The notes beneath the pieces were generated by a model. It worked only from the letters and a program-made list of their open reading frames with translations, was not told the origin of the DNA and ran no database searches. The translations under genes were made by a program, and so were the position numbers. A DNA stretch of 64,000 nt from Pelolinea sp. GTDB taxonomy: Bacteria; Chloroflexota; Anaerolineae; Anaerolineales; Anaerolineaceae. The stretch lies in NCBI GenBank assembly GCA_012797975.1, contig JAAZOD010000023.1, forward strand, positions 37,085 to 101,084, given 5' to 3'. Of this stretch, positions 42,858-50,758 are shown piece by piece (within the stretch, counting starts at the first letter, position 1; every line of letters begins with the position of its first letter).

Positions 42858-44081
42858 CTATTTTTGTGCGTACAGTTCGATGATCCTGACCACCACGTCC
42901 ACTGCCCTTTGCATCGATTCCAGCACCGTGTATTCATACGGACCGTGAAAATTATGCCCTCCCGCGAACAGGTTGGGGGTGGGTAACCCTTTATAGGAAA
43001 GCTGTGCGCCGTCCGTACCGCCGCGAATGGGCTGTTCGATGGGGGTGATGCCCAAATCGCGCATGGCCTGTTTGGCCGTATCCACGATATGTATGACCGG
43101 TTCGAGCACTTCGCGCATGTTGCGGTATTGGTCCAAAATCTCGACTTGCACGGTTCCAGCGCCATACTTTTTGTTGAGAAAATCGGCCGCATCGTGAATG
43201 CGCTGCTTCTTGATATCGAATTTTGTCGCGTCATGATCGCGCAGCAGATAAACGCCCTTGGTCTCTTCTACCGAAGCGGCCGGCATCTTCCACAGGTGGA
43301 AGAATCCTTCGCGCTTTTCCGTATGTTCCGGTCGCTGGTCTTCGGGCAGCAGTGCGTCGAATTCAAAGAACACGCGCTGTGAATTGAGCATGATATCTTT
43401 GGCATCTCCCGGGTGCACTGACTTGCCCGTCACCGTGATGTATGCCCGGCAGGCGTTGAAGTTCTCGTATTCCATCTCGCCCAAGGCTCCGCCATCCAGC
43501 GTGTAGGCGAAATCTGCGCCGAATTGTTCCACATCGAACGCGTGGATGCCCAGCCCGATCTCTTCATCGGGGGTGAAAGCCACGCGGACGGTGCCGTGCT
43601 TGATCTCGGGATGCGCGAGCAGGTATTCCATGGCGCTCATGATCTCTGCCACACCCGCCTTGTCATCGGCGCCCAGCAAGCTGGTGCCGTCGGTGGTGAT
43701 GAGGGTCTGCCCGATATATTTCTTCAGGTCAGGGAATTCCTTGGGGGAGAGGGTGCGTGTGCCGCCCAGAGGAATATCTTCTCCGTCATAGTTCTCGATG
43801 ATCTGCGGATTGACATTTTCGCCGTTGAAATCGGAACTGGTATCCACATGCGCCAGGAATCCGATCACCGGGATCTTTTTGTCAGTGTTGGCAAGCAGGG
43901 TGGCGGTCACGATGCATTTTTCGTTGAGCTTTACATCCTGCATACCCAGTTCTTTCAATTCTTTTTCCAGCGCCCGTGCCAGATCCCACTGCACTTCGGT
44001 GGAGGGGGTGCGGTCGGTGATCTCGTCGTTTGAGCGGGTATTGATGCGCACATAGCGCAGAAATCTATCTTTTAGTGTCAT
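42858..44081 (-). CDS. pepT: Peptidase T (tripeptide aminopeptidase)
   Basis: Zinc-dependent M20B aminopeptidase that releases the N-terminal residue of tripeptides. The 407-residue protein has FLAHVDTSSDFNG with metal-binding His78 and Asp80, GADDKAGVAEIM, FTPDEEIGLG with the catalytic Glu pair, and the PepT-specific YTLDGGALGEMEYENFNA; PIRGGTDGAQLS and GGHNFHG complete the zinc site. GGAGCAGCTC precedes the ATG at 44081. It follows pcrA on the same strand but has its own terminator, so it is a separate unit. Together with the two M3 peptidases it suggests growth on peptides. Confidence 0.95.
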   Translation of the reverse strand: MTLKDRFLRYVRINTRSNDEITDRTPSTEVQWDLARALEKELKELGMQDVKLNEKCIVTATLLANTDKKIPVIGFLAHVDTSSDFNGENVNPQIIENYDGEDIPLGGTRTLSPKEFPDLKKYIGQTLITTDGTSLLGADDKAGVAEIMSAMEYLLAHPEIKHGTVRVAFTPDEEIGLGIHAFDVEQFGADFAYTLDGGALGEMEYENFNACRAYITVTGKSVHPGDAKDIMLNSQRVFFEFDALLPEDQRPEHTEKREGFFHLWKMPAASVEETKGVYLLRDHDATKFDIKKQRIHDAADFLNKKYGAGTVQVEILDQYRNMREVLEPVIHIVDTAKQAMRDLGITPIEQPIRGGTDGAQLSYKGLPTPNLFAGGHNFHGPYEYTVLESMQRAVDVVVRIIELYAQK

Positions 44082-44175
44082 GAGCTGCTCCTTGTTCGAA
44101 CGAATGATTGCTTGGGTATCTTATCTTTTCCGGTGGAAAAAATCAAGCGCACGGGTTCCTTTTTCCGGTAACCAT

Positions 44176-44204
44176 TTGCCATTCGCCTTCGTTTACGCTA
44201 CAAT
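44176..44204 (+). promoter_or_regulatory. holB promoter, leaderless layout
   Basis: TTGCCA (44176-44181), 17 bases, TACAAT (44199-44204). The -10 box ends six bases before the ATG at 44211, so the predicted start of transcription is the start codon, and no ribosome site is present. Confidence 0.65.
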
Positions 44205-44210
44205 CACGGC

Positions 44211-45203
44211 ATGTCGAATTGGGAGATGGTTGGGCAAGAATGGGCGGTGGAGATGTTGCAGCAGCATATCCGCAACGCACAGGTGCGCCATGCGTATTTG
44301 TTCTGTGGCCCGCAAGGGGTGGGTCGCCGGACGCTGGCACTGCACTTTGCCCAGGCTCTCAACTGCCCCAACCCTGTGGAACCCGGGATACCCTGCGGAA
44401 CCTGCCGCGCTTGCAGCCAGATCGCAGCCATGCAGCAGGCCGACCTGCATGTGGTGCAAGCGGAGATTGAAGGGGGTGTCTTGAAGGTGGAAAATATCCG
44501 GGACCTGCAGCACGATCTCTCGCTTACCCCCTTTGAAAGCAAATATCGCATTGCGCTTTTGCTGCGGTTTGAAGAGGCCAACGAGAGCACGCAAAATGCC
44601 CTGTTGAAAACACTGGAAGAGCCCAATTCACGGGTGATCATCCTTGTCACTGCGGAAAATACTGAAAAACTGCTGCCCACCATCGTCTCGCGCTGTGAGG
44701 TGCTGCGGTTGCGTCCCGTTGCGCCGGGACTGTTGTCAGAAGCCCTGCAAAAGCAGGGTGTGGAATCCGGGCAGGCGGATCTGCTGGCTCATGTTTCCGG
44801 TGGCCGCCCGGGGGCAGCGCTGCATATGGTTCGTGAACCGCAATTGCTTGAAGAACGTCGTCAGTGCTTGCAGGACCTGCTGGATTTGGAAGCCAGCCCG
44901 TTGCGCGACCGCTTCGCTTACGCCGACCGCATTACCCGCTATAAGGATGGCGCAAGAGAAGAGACCAAAGAAGACCTGCGTGCGCAGCTTGAAACCTGGC
45001 TTTCCTTTTGGCGTGATGTGTTGCTGGTTGCCACGGATGCACAGGTGCCGCTCAGCAATCCTGATTACACCGAACAGGTGCATGTCATGGCGGGCAAACT
45101 GGGGGTGAGGGGGGCAAAAGGAAAAGTAATGGCGCACCAGCAGGCCCTCGATCGCCTGTATTTTGCCAACCTGCGCCTGCTGATGGAAATTGTGCTGTTC
45201 TAG
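44211..45203 (+). CDS. holB: DNA polymerase III, delta-prime subunit
   Basis: Clamp-loader subunit, 330 residues. The AAA+ fold begins with a degenerate Walker A, GPQGVGRRT (residues 33-41), where Arg replaces the usual Lys, as expected for the non-hydrolysing delta prime. Four zinc-binding cysteines (C52, C62, C65, C68) follow. KVENIRDLQHDLSLTPFE, ALLKTLEEPNS and the SRCEVLRL arginine-finger motif are those of the DnaX/HolB family. It is monocistronic, reads away from pepT, and its promoter places the -10 box six bases before the ATG. Confidence 0.93.
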   Translation: MSNWEMVGQEWAVEMLQQHIRNAQVRHAYLFCGPQGVGRRTLALHFAQALNCPNPVEPGIPCGTCRACSQIAAMQQADLHVVQAEIEGGVLKVENIRDLQHDLSLTPFESKYRIALLLRFEEANESTQNALLKTLEEPNSRVIILVTAENTEKLLPTIVSRCEVLRLRPVAPGLLSEALQKQGVESGQADLLAHVSGGRPGAALHMVREPQLLEERRQCLQDLLDLEASPLRDRFAYADRITRYKDGAREETKEDLRAQLETWLSFWRDVLLVATDAQVPLSNPDYTEQVHVMAGKLGVRGAKGKVMAHQQALDRLYFANLRLLMEIVLF

Positions 45204-45209
45204 GTTAAA

Positions 45210-45313
45210 TGTCATTCTGAATGCCAGCGAAGAATTGGTCGCCCACCTGTTGAACCCTAAAACTGGTCGCAAAACCTCCCGTATTGTCATGCTGAGCGAA
45301 GTGAAGCATCTGC
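45210..45313. repeat. Two degenerate copies of a TGTCATTCTGAG-type dispersed repeat
   Basis: Copy 1 (45210-45236) starts TGTCATTCTGAATGCCAGCG and continues to AGAAT. Copy 2 (45285-45313) starts TGTCATGCTGAGCGAAGTGA and continues to AGCATCTG. They are about 75 bases apart and resemble the TGTCATTCTGAGCGAAGCGAAGAATC repeats seen between genes in many bacteria. No gene lies in this gap. Confidence 0.55.
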
Positions 45314-45360
45314 CACTCAGTCGGCATTGCCAAAAGCAAGTCGCAAAGGACAGTGTTTAT

Positions 45361-45396
45361 AAAAAAGCCACCTGCTTTATTTTCGAGCAGGTGGCT
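45361..45396. terminator. Terminator between holB and the first GH17 gene
   Basis: GCCACCTGCT (45367-45376) pairs with AGCAGGTGGC (45386-45395) around 9 bases. A run of A before the stem gives a U-tract on the minus strand for the GH17 gene. The same stem sequence follows the second GH17 gene. Confidence 0.85.
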
Positions 45397-45421
45397 TGAT
45401 TTGATCGGTTCCGTTGTATAT

Positions 45422-46822
45422 TTACCGGCTCACTTCGATCTCGCTGACCGATGCGTTGTACAAACTTTGCGGTAAACTGCTCAATCCAGCTGCCAAAGGA
45501 GGTGTATAACCTGCCGGGATCAGAAATACTGCGATCTTGGTGGCCTGATCGTCGATCCCGCCGGTGATGATGGGGCAGGACCAGTACCCACCCTCGTCGA
45601 TCTCGGTGAGCGGATAATCGTAAAACGGTTTGGTCCACCAGCCGCCTGCATCTGGTACATAGATGTACACGGCCACCCGGTAATCGTCCGGGTTGACGAA
45701 ATGGACCATTCCTTCCAGATCATCCGTATCTCCCATAAGGGGAATATAGGTGAGTTCCAGTGACGGTTCTCCCGCTGCTTCTACGATGGTTTCATCGATG
45801 TCGCCGGAAAAGAATTTCTCGATCTCTGGTTTGAGCTGTTCTTGATTGTCCCATAGACCCCAGCAAGCTCCGGCTTCTCCTTCGTATTCCACCTTCCATG
45901 CTTCGTCATACGCTTCGAACCAGAAATAATCAATGCCCATTTCCTCGGCAAAGGCGTTTAAATTGGCCAGATAATACTGCTGACTGGCAGGATCGCCATT
46001 CTTCCCGCAGGATGGCCAGCCGGTTTCGGCGATGATGATTTCCTTTTCGGGAGAGATGCTTTCAACGGTCGCTTTAGCTTCCTCGTACCAAGTTTGAATG
46101 CTTGAAATGGAATTCTCGAGTTTGACATTGTCCCAGTATGGATAGATGTTCACGGCGACCACATCCATGCTTTCGATTAATTCCGGATATTGCTTCAACT
46201 CCGCCCAGACATCCGTAGTGGTGACCGGCACGTTAGGCACTTCTTCTTTGAACCAGTCAATATAGATCATCAGTTCTCGCGCGGTCAGATCACCGCGCAG
46301 CAGGGTTTCGTTTCCGATGATGGCCAGATTCACCTCGTCATTTTTTGCCATTTCGATCAGGGATTCCATTTGGCTTCGATTGGCTTCCAGATCGGTTCCC
46401 AACCAGGCGGTTGCTGCAAGTGGCAGCCCGAATTCTCCCGCGATGGCTCCGGCATATTCCAATCCGTTTTCCGTCCCGTATGTTCTGATCCAGAACGTAT
46501 ACGGGGCTACCCTTTCGATGAGATCCCTTAATTCCGATTCCGAGATGCTTTCGCCAGAATTGGGATCGCCGGTCAAATAGGGTCCCAGGTCGAGGCCGTT
46601 AATGTAGTTCTCCACATAGGGCAGAGGAGTGGGTGTTATGGTGGGGATGGGCGTTTCAGTTGGGATGGCGGTCTTGGTGGGGATGGGTGTTTCGGTGGCA
46701 GGTACGCTGGTGGAAGTGGCGCTTGCTTCAATGGTTGGCGTGCTTTTCAACTGCTTCGTCCCCCCGCAGGCGCTGCCAAACACCATTCCGAAGATTGATA
46801 GAACTACGATGAGTTTCTTCAC
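45422..46822 (-). CDS. GH17-like secreted lipoprotein (first copy)
   Basis: A 466-residue exported protein related to GH17 beta-1,3-glucanases. GTG at 46822 is the start, with GGGAGGA 6 bases upstream. The lipobox Cys is residue 19, followed by a Thr/Pro/Ile-rich linker. The TIM-barrel core has the acid/base Glu in IIGNETLLRGDL and the nucleophile Glu in IIAETGWPSCGKNGD, both typical of the family. After about residue 345 comes a beta-rich C-terminal domain (YRVAVYIYVPDAGGWW) that also occurs in the second copy and probably binds carbohydrate. A beta-1,3-glucan substrate is a family inference. Anchored on the outer face of the membrane. Confidence 0.82.
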   Translation of the reverse strand: MKKLIVVLSIFGMVFGSACGGTKQLKSTPTIEASATSTSVPATETPIPTKTAIPTETPIPTITPTPLPYVENYINGLDLGPYLTGDPNSGESISESELRDLIERVAPYTFWIRTYGTENGLEYAGAIAGEFGLPLAATAWLGTDLEANRSQMESLIEMAKNDEVNLAIIGNETLLRGDLTARELMIYIDWFKEEVPNVPVTTTDVWAELKQYPELIESMDVVAVNIYPYWDNVKLENSISSIQTWYEEAKATVESISPEKEIIIAETGWPSCGKNGDPASQQYYLANLNAFAEEMGIDYFWFEAYDEAWKVEYEGEAGACWGLWDNQEQLKPEIEKFFSGDIDETIVEAAGEPSLELTYIPLMGDTDDLEGMVHFVNPDDYRVAVYIYVPDAGGWWTKPFYDYPLTEIDEGGYWSCPIITGGIDDQATKIAVFLIPAGYTPPLAAGLSSLPQSLYNASVSEIEVSR

Positions 46823-46862
46823 GATGGTATCCTCCCGTGCTGTAATGATAAGATTTTCCATC

Positions 46863-46891
46863 ATTTTATATTAGGTTGAAGAAAACAACAA
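46863..46891 (-). promoter_or_regulatory. Putative promoter of the first GH17 gene
   Basis: On the minus strand TTGTTG (46886-46891), 17 bases, TAAAAT (46863-46868), with a predicted leader of about 35 bases. Confidence 0.5.
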
Positions 46892-46989
46892 TATTCGAAG
46901 TGGTTCAGGGATTTGTTTTTTAAGAATCAACGAAGGATCGGTCACTGTTCGTGTATTCCCCGATGAGAATCGCGAAGTGCCGATCCGAT

Positions 46990-47022
46990 AAAAAACCACC
47001 TGCTTCCTCGAGAAGCAGGTGG
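46990..47022 (-). terminator. Terminator of the second GH17 gene
   Basis: CCACCTGCTT (46996-47005) pairs with AAGCAGGTGG (47013-47022); the run of A upstream is the minus-strand U-tract. The stem is nearly the same as at 45367-45395, evidence that the duplication included the terminator. Confidence 0.85.
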
Positions 47023-47036
47023 CTTGTATTCCTTGG

Positions 47037-48401
47037 TTACCGATTGGTTTCCACTTCGCTGACCGATATATCATACAATTCTTGCGGCAGACTGCTCCAT
47101 CCCGCTGCGGCGGGAGGATTATAATCGTTGGGAACCAGGAAGGCAGCCACTTTGGTGGCTTGCTCATCGATCCCACCGGTGAAGACGGGGCACGACCAGG
47201 AACCGTCTTTGTTGATTTCGGTGAGTGGAAAATCGAAGGTTGGTTTTATCCACCAGCCGCCCGCATCCGGTACATAGATGTACACGGCCACGCGGTAGTC
47301 CTCAGGGTTGACGAACCACGCTATTCCTGCAAGGTCCGTGATGCTCCCCATGGGTGGAACAAGGGTGAGGTCCAGTTTCGGTTCGCGCTCTGGCACAACT
47401 TTCCCACTCCCGGCATTTCCCGCAAAGATCTCGTCGATGCCCGGTTTGAGCTGACCTTCGCTGTCCCATAAGCCCCAGCATGCTCCGGCTTCTCCCTCAT
47501 ACTCTGCTTTCCATGCTTCGTCATACGCTTCGAACCAAAAATACTGTATGCTTTTCACTCTGGCGAAGGATGTGAAACTGGATAGATAATAGAGCGCACT
47601 GGTGGGGTCGCCATTTTCCCCGCAAGAGGGCCATCCGGTTTCGGCAACGATGACATTTTTGCCGGGAGAGATGGCTTCCACGGTTTCCACAGCATCCTTA
47701 TACCATTCCTTTACGGCAGAAAACGCTTCGTCAATACCAATGTTTTCCCAGTATGGATAGACATTCACAGCCACTACGTCCATGCTGGCGATCAGATCAG
47801 GAGATTGTTTTATCTTTGACCAAACGTCCGTGGTGGTCACCGGTACATTGGGAACTTCTTCTTTAAATCGCGTGATGTAGTTCAATAACTCGCTCTCGGT
47901 CAGGTCCTCCCGCAGCAAAGTTTCATTTCCGATGATGGCCAGGTCCACTTCGCCATTTTTTGCCATATCGATCAGGGATGCCATCTGTCTCTCGTTGGCT
48001 TCCAGGTCGCTGCTCAGCCAGGCGGTCACGGCGATGGAGAGTCCGTATTCATGCGCGATGGCTCCGGCATATTCCAACCCGTTCTCTGTTCCGTACGTTC
48101 GGACCCAGTAGGTATAGGGGGCGATTCTTTCAATAAGGTTTCTTATTTCCGTTTCAGAGACGGTCGCACCCAGGTTGGGGTCGCCGGTTATGTAAGGTCC
48201 GAGATCAATACCGCTCAATTGATATACCACATCAGGCATGGGTGTGGGTGTCAGTGTGGGAATGGGTGTTTCGGTGGCGGGGACGTTGGTGGAAGTGCTG
48301 GTTGTTTCACTGGTGGGTATGCTTTTCAACTGCTTACTTCCCCCACAGCCGCAACACAGCACCATTCCGATAATGGAAAGCAATAAAGATGTTTTTTTCA
48401 T
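47037..48401 (-). CDS. GH17-like secreted lipoprotein (second copy)
   Basis: A 454-residue paralog of the gene at 45422. The signal peptide MKKTSLLLSIIGMVLCCGC has lipobox Cys19, and SKQLKSIPT follows just as TKQLKSTPT does in the other copy. IIGNETLLREDL and VIAETGWPSCGENGD supply the two catalytic glutamates, and YFWFEAYDEAWKAEYEGEAG is nearly identical to the first copy. The C-terminal domain (YRVAVYIYVPDAGGWWIK) is shared. GGGAAGGATT precedes ATG 48401. The two copies are separate units with their own promoters and terminators, so they could differ in expression or glucan preference. Confidence 0.82.
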   Translation of the reverse strand: MKKTSLLLSIIGMVLCCGCGGSKQLKSIPTSETTSTSTNVPATETPIPTLTPTPMPDVVYQLSGIDLGPYITGDPNLGATVSETEIRNLIERIAPYTYWVRTYGTENGLEYAGAIAHEYGLSIAVTAWLSSDLEANERQMASLIDMAKNGEVDLAIIGNETLLREDLTESELLNYITRFKEEVPNVPVTTTDVWSKIKQSPDLIASMDVVAVNVYPYWENIGIDEAFSAVKEWYKDAVETVEAISPGKNVIVAETGWPSCGENGDPTSALYYLSSFTSFARVKSIQYFWFEAYDEAWKAEYEGEAGACWGLWDSEGQLKPGIDEIFAGNAGSGKVVPEREPKLDLTLVPPMGSITDLAGIAWFVNPEDYRVAVYIYVPDAGGWWIKPTFDFPLTEINKDGSWSCPVFTGGIDEQATKVAAFLVPNDYNPPAAAGWSSLPQELYDISVSEVETNR

Positions 48402-48580
48402 TCAAATCCTTCCCATTTAGTTTTTTAATGTTGATGAAATTTTAGCTCTAGTTTGTACGAGATACAAATTAAAAAAACCAAAGGGAACTCAATTTCGTTA
48501 TTGAGACTACAGGTTTTCAGGAAGTAAATTCAAAAAAAGAACATTTCTATTTGAATTCAATTAGAACACAAACGAATGAC

Positions 48581-48626
48581 CGATTGTGATCGTACAGTTG
48601 ATATTTGTGTCCGCTCTATGTAAAAT
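48581..48626 (+). promoter_or_regulatory. Promoter of the amino-sugar operon, with a possible operator
   Basis: TTGATA (48598-48603), 17 bases, TAAAAT (48621-48626). CGATTGTGATCG (48581-48592), an inverted repeat with 4-base arms, lies just upstream of the -35 box and could bind the DeoR protein encoded in the operon. Confidence 0.5.
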
Positions 48627-48652
48627 CTCCCTCAGATTGGAATCTGGTCAAC

Positions 48653-49936
48653 ATGATTAGCTGTGGCGCAAAGCAAATTGAAATCACCCCGCCCATTGGG
48701 GTTCCTTTGGCTGGCTACGGGAGCCGGATTAAGGGGAGCGAAGGGATACATGATCCACTCTATGCTGCGCTTGTTTATTTAAATGATTCATCGAGGGAGA
48801 TATTGCTTGTCGGGCTGGATCTGGTCGCAGTGGATGCCGATTTTGCGGCACAAACCCGGATGCGGATCACTCAAGAAACAGGAATTCCCGAAGACTCCAT
48901 CATGATCCTGTGCACCCATACCCATTCCGGGCCTGATGGCTACGCCAATGCATTTCCTCGCGAAGGATCGGATGCGGGTGATTGCTTACGACAAAATACA
49001 ATGGAGAAGATCGCTGGAGCGGCACGCTGGTCAAAAGCATCGGCGCATAAAGCGACCATCGGTCTTGGGTCTGAGCATGTGTCTGGTGTTGGTTTGAATC
49101 GAAATGATCCCCATAAAAAAATCGACGATCAGTTGACCGTGGTTCGGATTGATGTTGAGGGTGCCCCTTTGGCGGTGCTTGTCAATTATGCTTGCCATCC
49201 AACGGTGATGAGCGCTGATAATTTGCAGCTGTCTGCTGATTTGCCCGGCGCAGTTCGTGAATATTTCCGAATTCACTATCCCACCTCCATTCTATTATTC
49301 ATGAATGGCGCGGCAGGGGACGTGAGCACACGGTTTACGCGACGTACGCAGGGATTTGAAGAATTGAAAAGGTTTGGAGCCATCTTGTTTGGCAGCATTT
49401 TGGCATTGATGCAGCGAACCCAACTTGTTGCGGATGATCGCATCATCAGCAAGCGTTTTCCCATAGGGCTGCCCGTTCGCGATTTTCCCTCAGAAACCGA
49501 AGCCAGGGAAGTGCTTGCATCCAGTGAAAAGCGATATGAGGAATTGAAAAGAACTTCGACTGAGCCGGCAGAATTGCGGAAAGCGGAAACAAAGATCTTG
49601 GGCGCGCGTGTTCAGGCACGCTTTGCCGCTTCTTTAAAGGGGATGAAAACTGTAGAGTCTGAGATTCAAATCGTGCAGCTTGGCGATCTGACCATGGTCG
49701 GGATCCCCGGCGAACCATTTTCGGGAATATCGCTCGCGCTTAAAGCTTCTTTTCCCGATCGCTCCCTCATGGTGGTCGGTTATGCCAATGACTACATGGG
49801 CTATTTTCCAATGGGGGAGCAGGAACAGACATATGAAACACTGAAAAGCCCTTGGGCCGCTTCCATTGGCGATTTTCTTGTGGAGAAATGTGTTCCGTTG
49901 ATTCAACAGGTGCAAGGAGAAAATCGAAATGTTTAA
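48653..49936 (+). CDS. Neutral ceramidase-like amidase
   Basis: A 427-residue protein of the neutral/alkaline ceramidase superfamily, zinc amidases. GAKQIEITPPIGVPLAGYG is the usual N-terminus, CTHTHSGPD binds the metal, VNYACHPTVM is conserved, and MNGAAGDVSTRF holds the likely nucleophile Ser in GDVS. There is no signal peptide, unlike secreted ceramidases, so it should act in the cytoplasm. ATG 48653 is the family start, with weak ribosome complementarity. It is the first gene of the amino-sugar operon and overlaps the DeoR gene by 8 bases; an amide-bond hydrolysis on an imported amino-sugar compound is a plausible role. This superfamily is often found in such operons without a known substrate. 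Confidence 0.8.
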   Translation: MISCGAKQIEITPPIGVPLAGYGSRIKGSEGIHDPLYAALVYLNDSSREILLVGLDLVAVDADFAAQTRMRITQETGIPEDSIMILCTHTHSGPDGYANAFPREGSDAGDCLRQNTMEKIAGAARWSKASAHKATIGLGSEHVSGVGLNRNDPHKKIDDQLTVVRIDVEGAPLAVLVNYACHPTVMSADNLQLSADLPGAVREYFRIHYPTSILLFMNGAAGDVSTRFTRRTQGFEELKRFGAILFGSILALMQRTQLVADDRIISKRFPIGLPVRDFPSETEAREVLASSEKRYEELKRTSTEPAELRKAETKILGARVQARFAASLKGMKTVESEIQIVQLGDLTMVGIPGEPFSGISLALKASFPDRSLMVVGYANDYMGYFPMGEQEQTYETLKSPWAASIGDFLVEKCVPLIQQVQGENRNV

Positions 49937-50696
49937 AGAGCGTCGACAAATGCTGATTCAGGAATATCTTGATCTGCACCAGGAAGCGGATGTCAATCAT
50001 CTTGCGGAGAAGTTCAAGATTTCGGTTGTAACGGTTCGGCGCGACTTGAATGAAATGGAAGACAGGGGATTGATCAAACGAACACATGGAGGGGCGGTGA
50101 CTTCGGAAGAATTGATGCCCTCAAAGTTCAAAAATCTCTTGTCGCGCGTTAACCAGCAGAGGGTCGAAAAACAGATGATCGGAAAATATATCGGGTCGCT
50201 CGTCCGCCCCGGCGAGACAATCTACATTGGCGCGGGCACGACCGCTTATTGGGTTGCAAAATATGTCCTTGGCATTGAAAACTTGACGGTTGTCACGAAT
50301 TCCCTGCCCCTGGCGAATCTGGTTGCCCAAATGGAATCGATCAATCTGATTATGGTTGGAGGTTGCTTGCGCCATAAGGAATTTACATTCGTTGGACAAT
50401 TCGCGGAGATGACGCTGAAGGGATTGCATTTTAACCGCGTCATTGTTGGCATGAGTGGCGTTCACCCCGAATATGGTTTCACCAGCGACTACCCACAGGA
50501 ATTGATGACGGACCGGGTTTTTTACAATGTCAGCGAGAATGTCATTGTTGCTGCGGACCATACCAAGATTGGTCATATTGCAACCTATAAAACTGCAGAT
50601 ATCACTTCGGTCAAATCGATCATCACAACAAAAAAAGCGCCGAATGATATCGTCGAAGAAATCAAAGGCAAAGGAGTGGATATGGTTCTGCTCTAA
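49929..50696 (+). CDS. DeoR-family transcriptional regulator
   Basis: A 255-residue DeoR repressor of sugar catabolism genes. The N-terminal helix-turn-helix has VNHLAEKFKISVVTVRRDL and RGLIKRTHGGAV, and the C-terminal sugar-phosphate sensor has IYIGAGTTAYWVAK, VVTNSLPLANLV, MVGGCLRHKEFTFVG and AADHTKIG in the family order. DeoR proteins sense a phosphorylated sugar; here this may be an amino-sugar phosphate made by the PTS. It is translationally coupled to the amidase gene and precedes the PTS genes, so it most likely controls this operon. Confidence 0.93.
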   Translation: MFKERRQMLIQEYLDLHQEADVNHLAEKFKISVVTVRRDLNEMEDRGLIKRTHGGAVTSEELMPSKFKNLLSRVNQQRVEKQMIGKYIGSLVRPGETIYIGAGTTAYWVAKYVLGIENLTVVTNSLPLANLVAQMESINLIMVGGCLRHKEFTFVGQFAEMTLKGLHFNRVIVGMSGVHPEYGFTSDYPQELMTDRVFYNVSENVIVAADHTKIGHIATYKTADITSVKSIITTKKAPNDIVEEIKGKGVDMVLL

Positions 50697-50758
50697 AGAA
50701 AGGAGGATAAAAAAACATCTTTCTGTAAGTCTTATTACTAAAAAAATGGAGAAATGAT

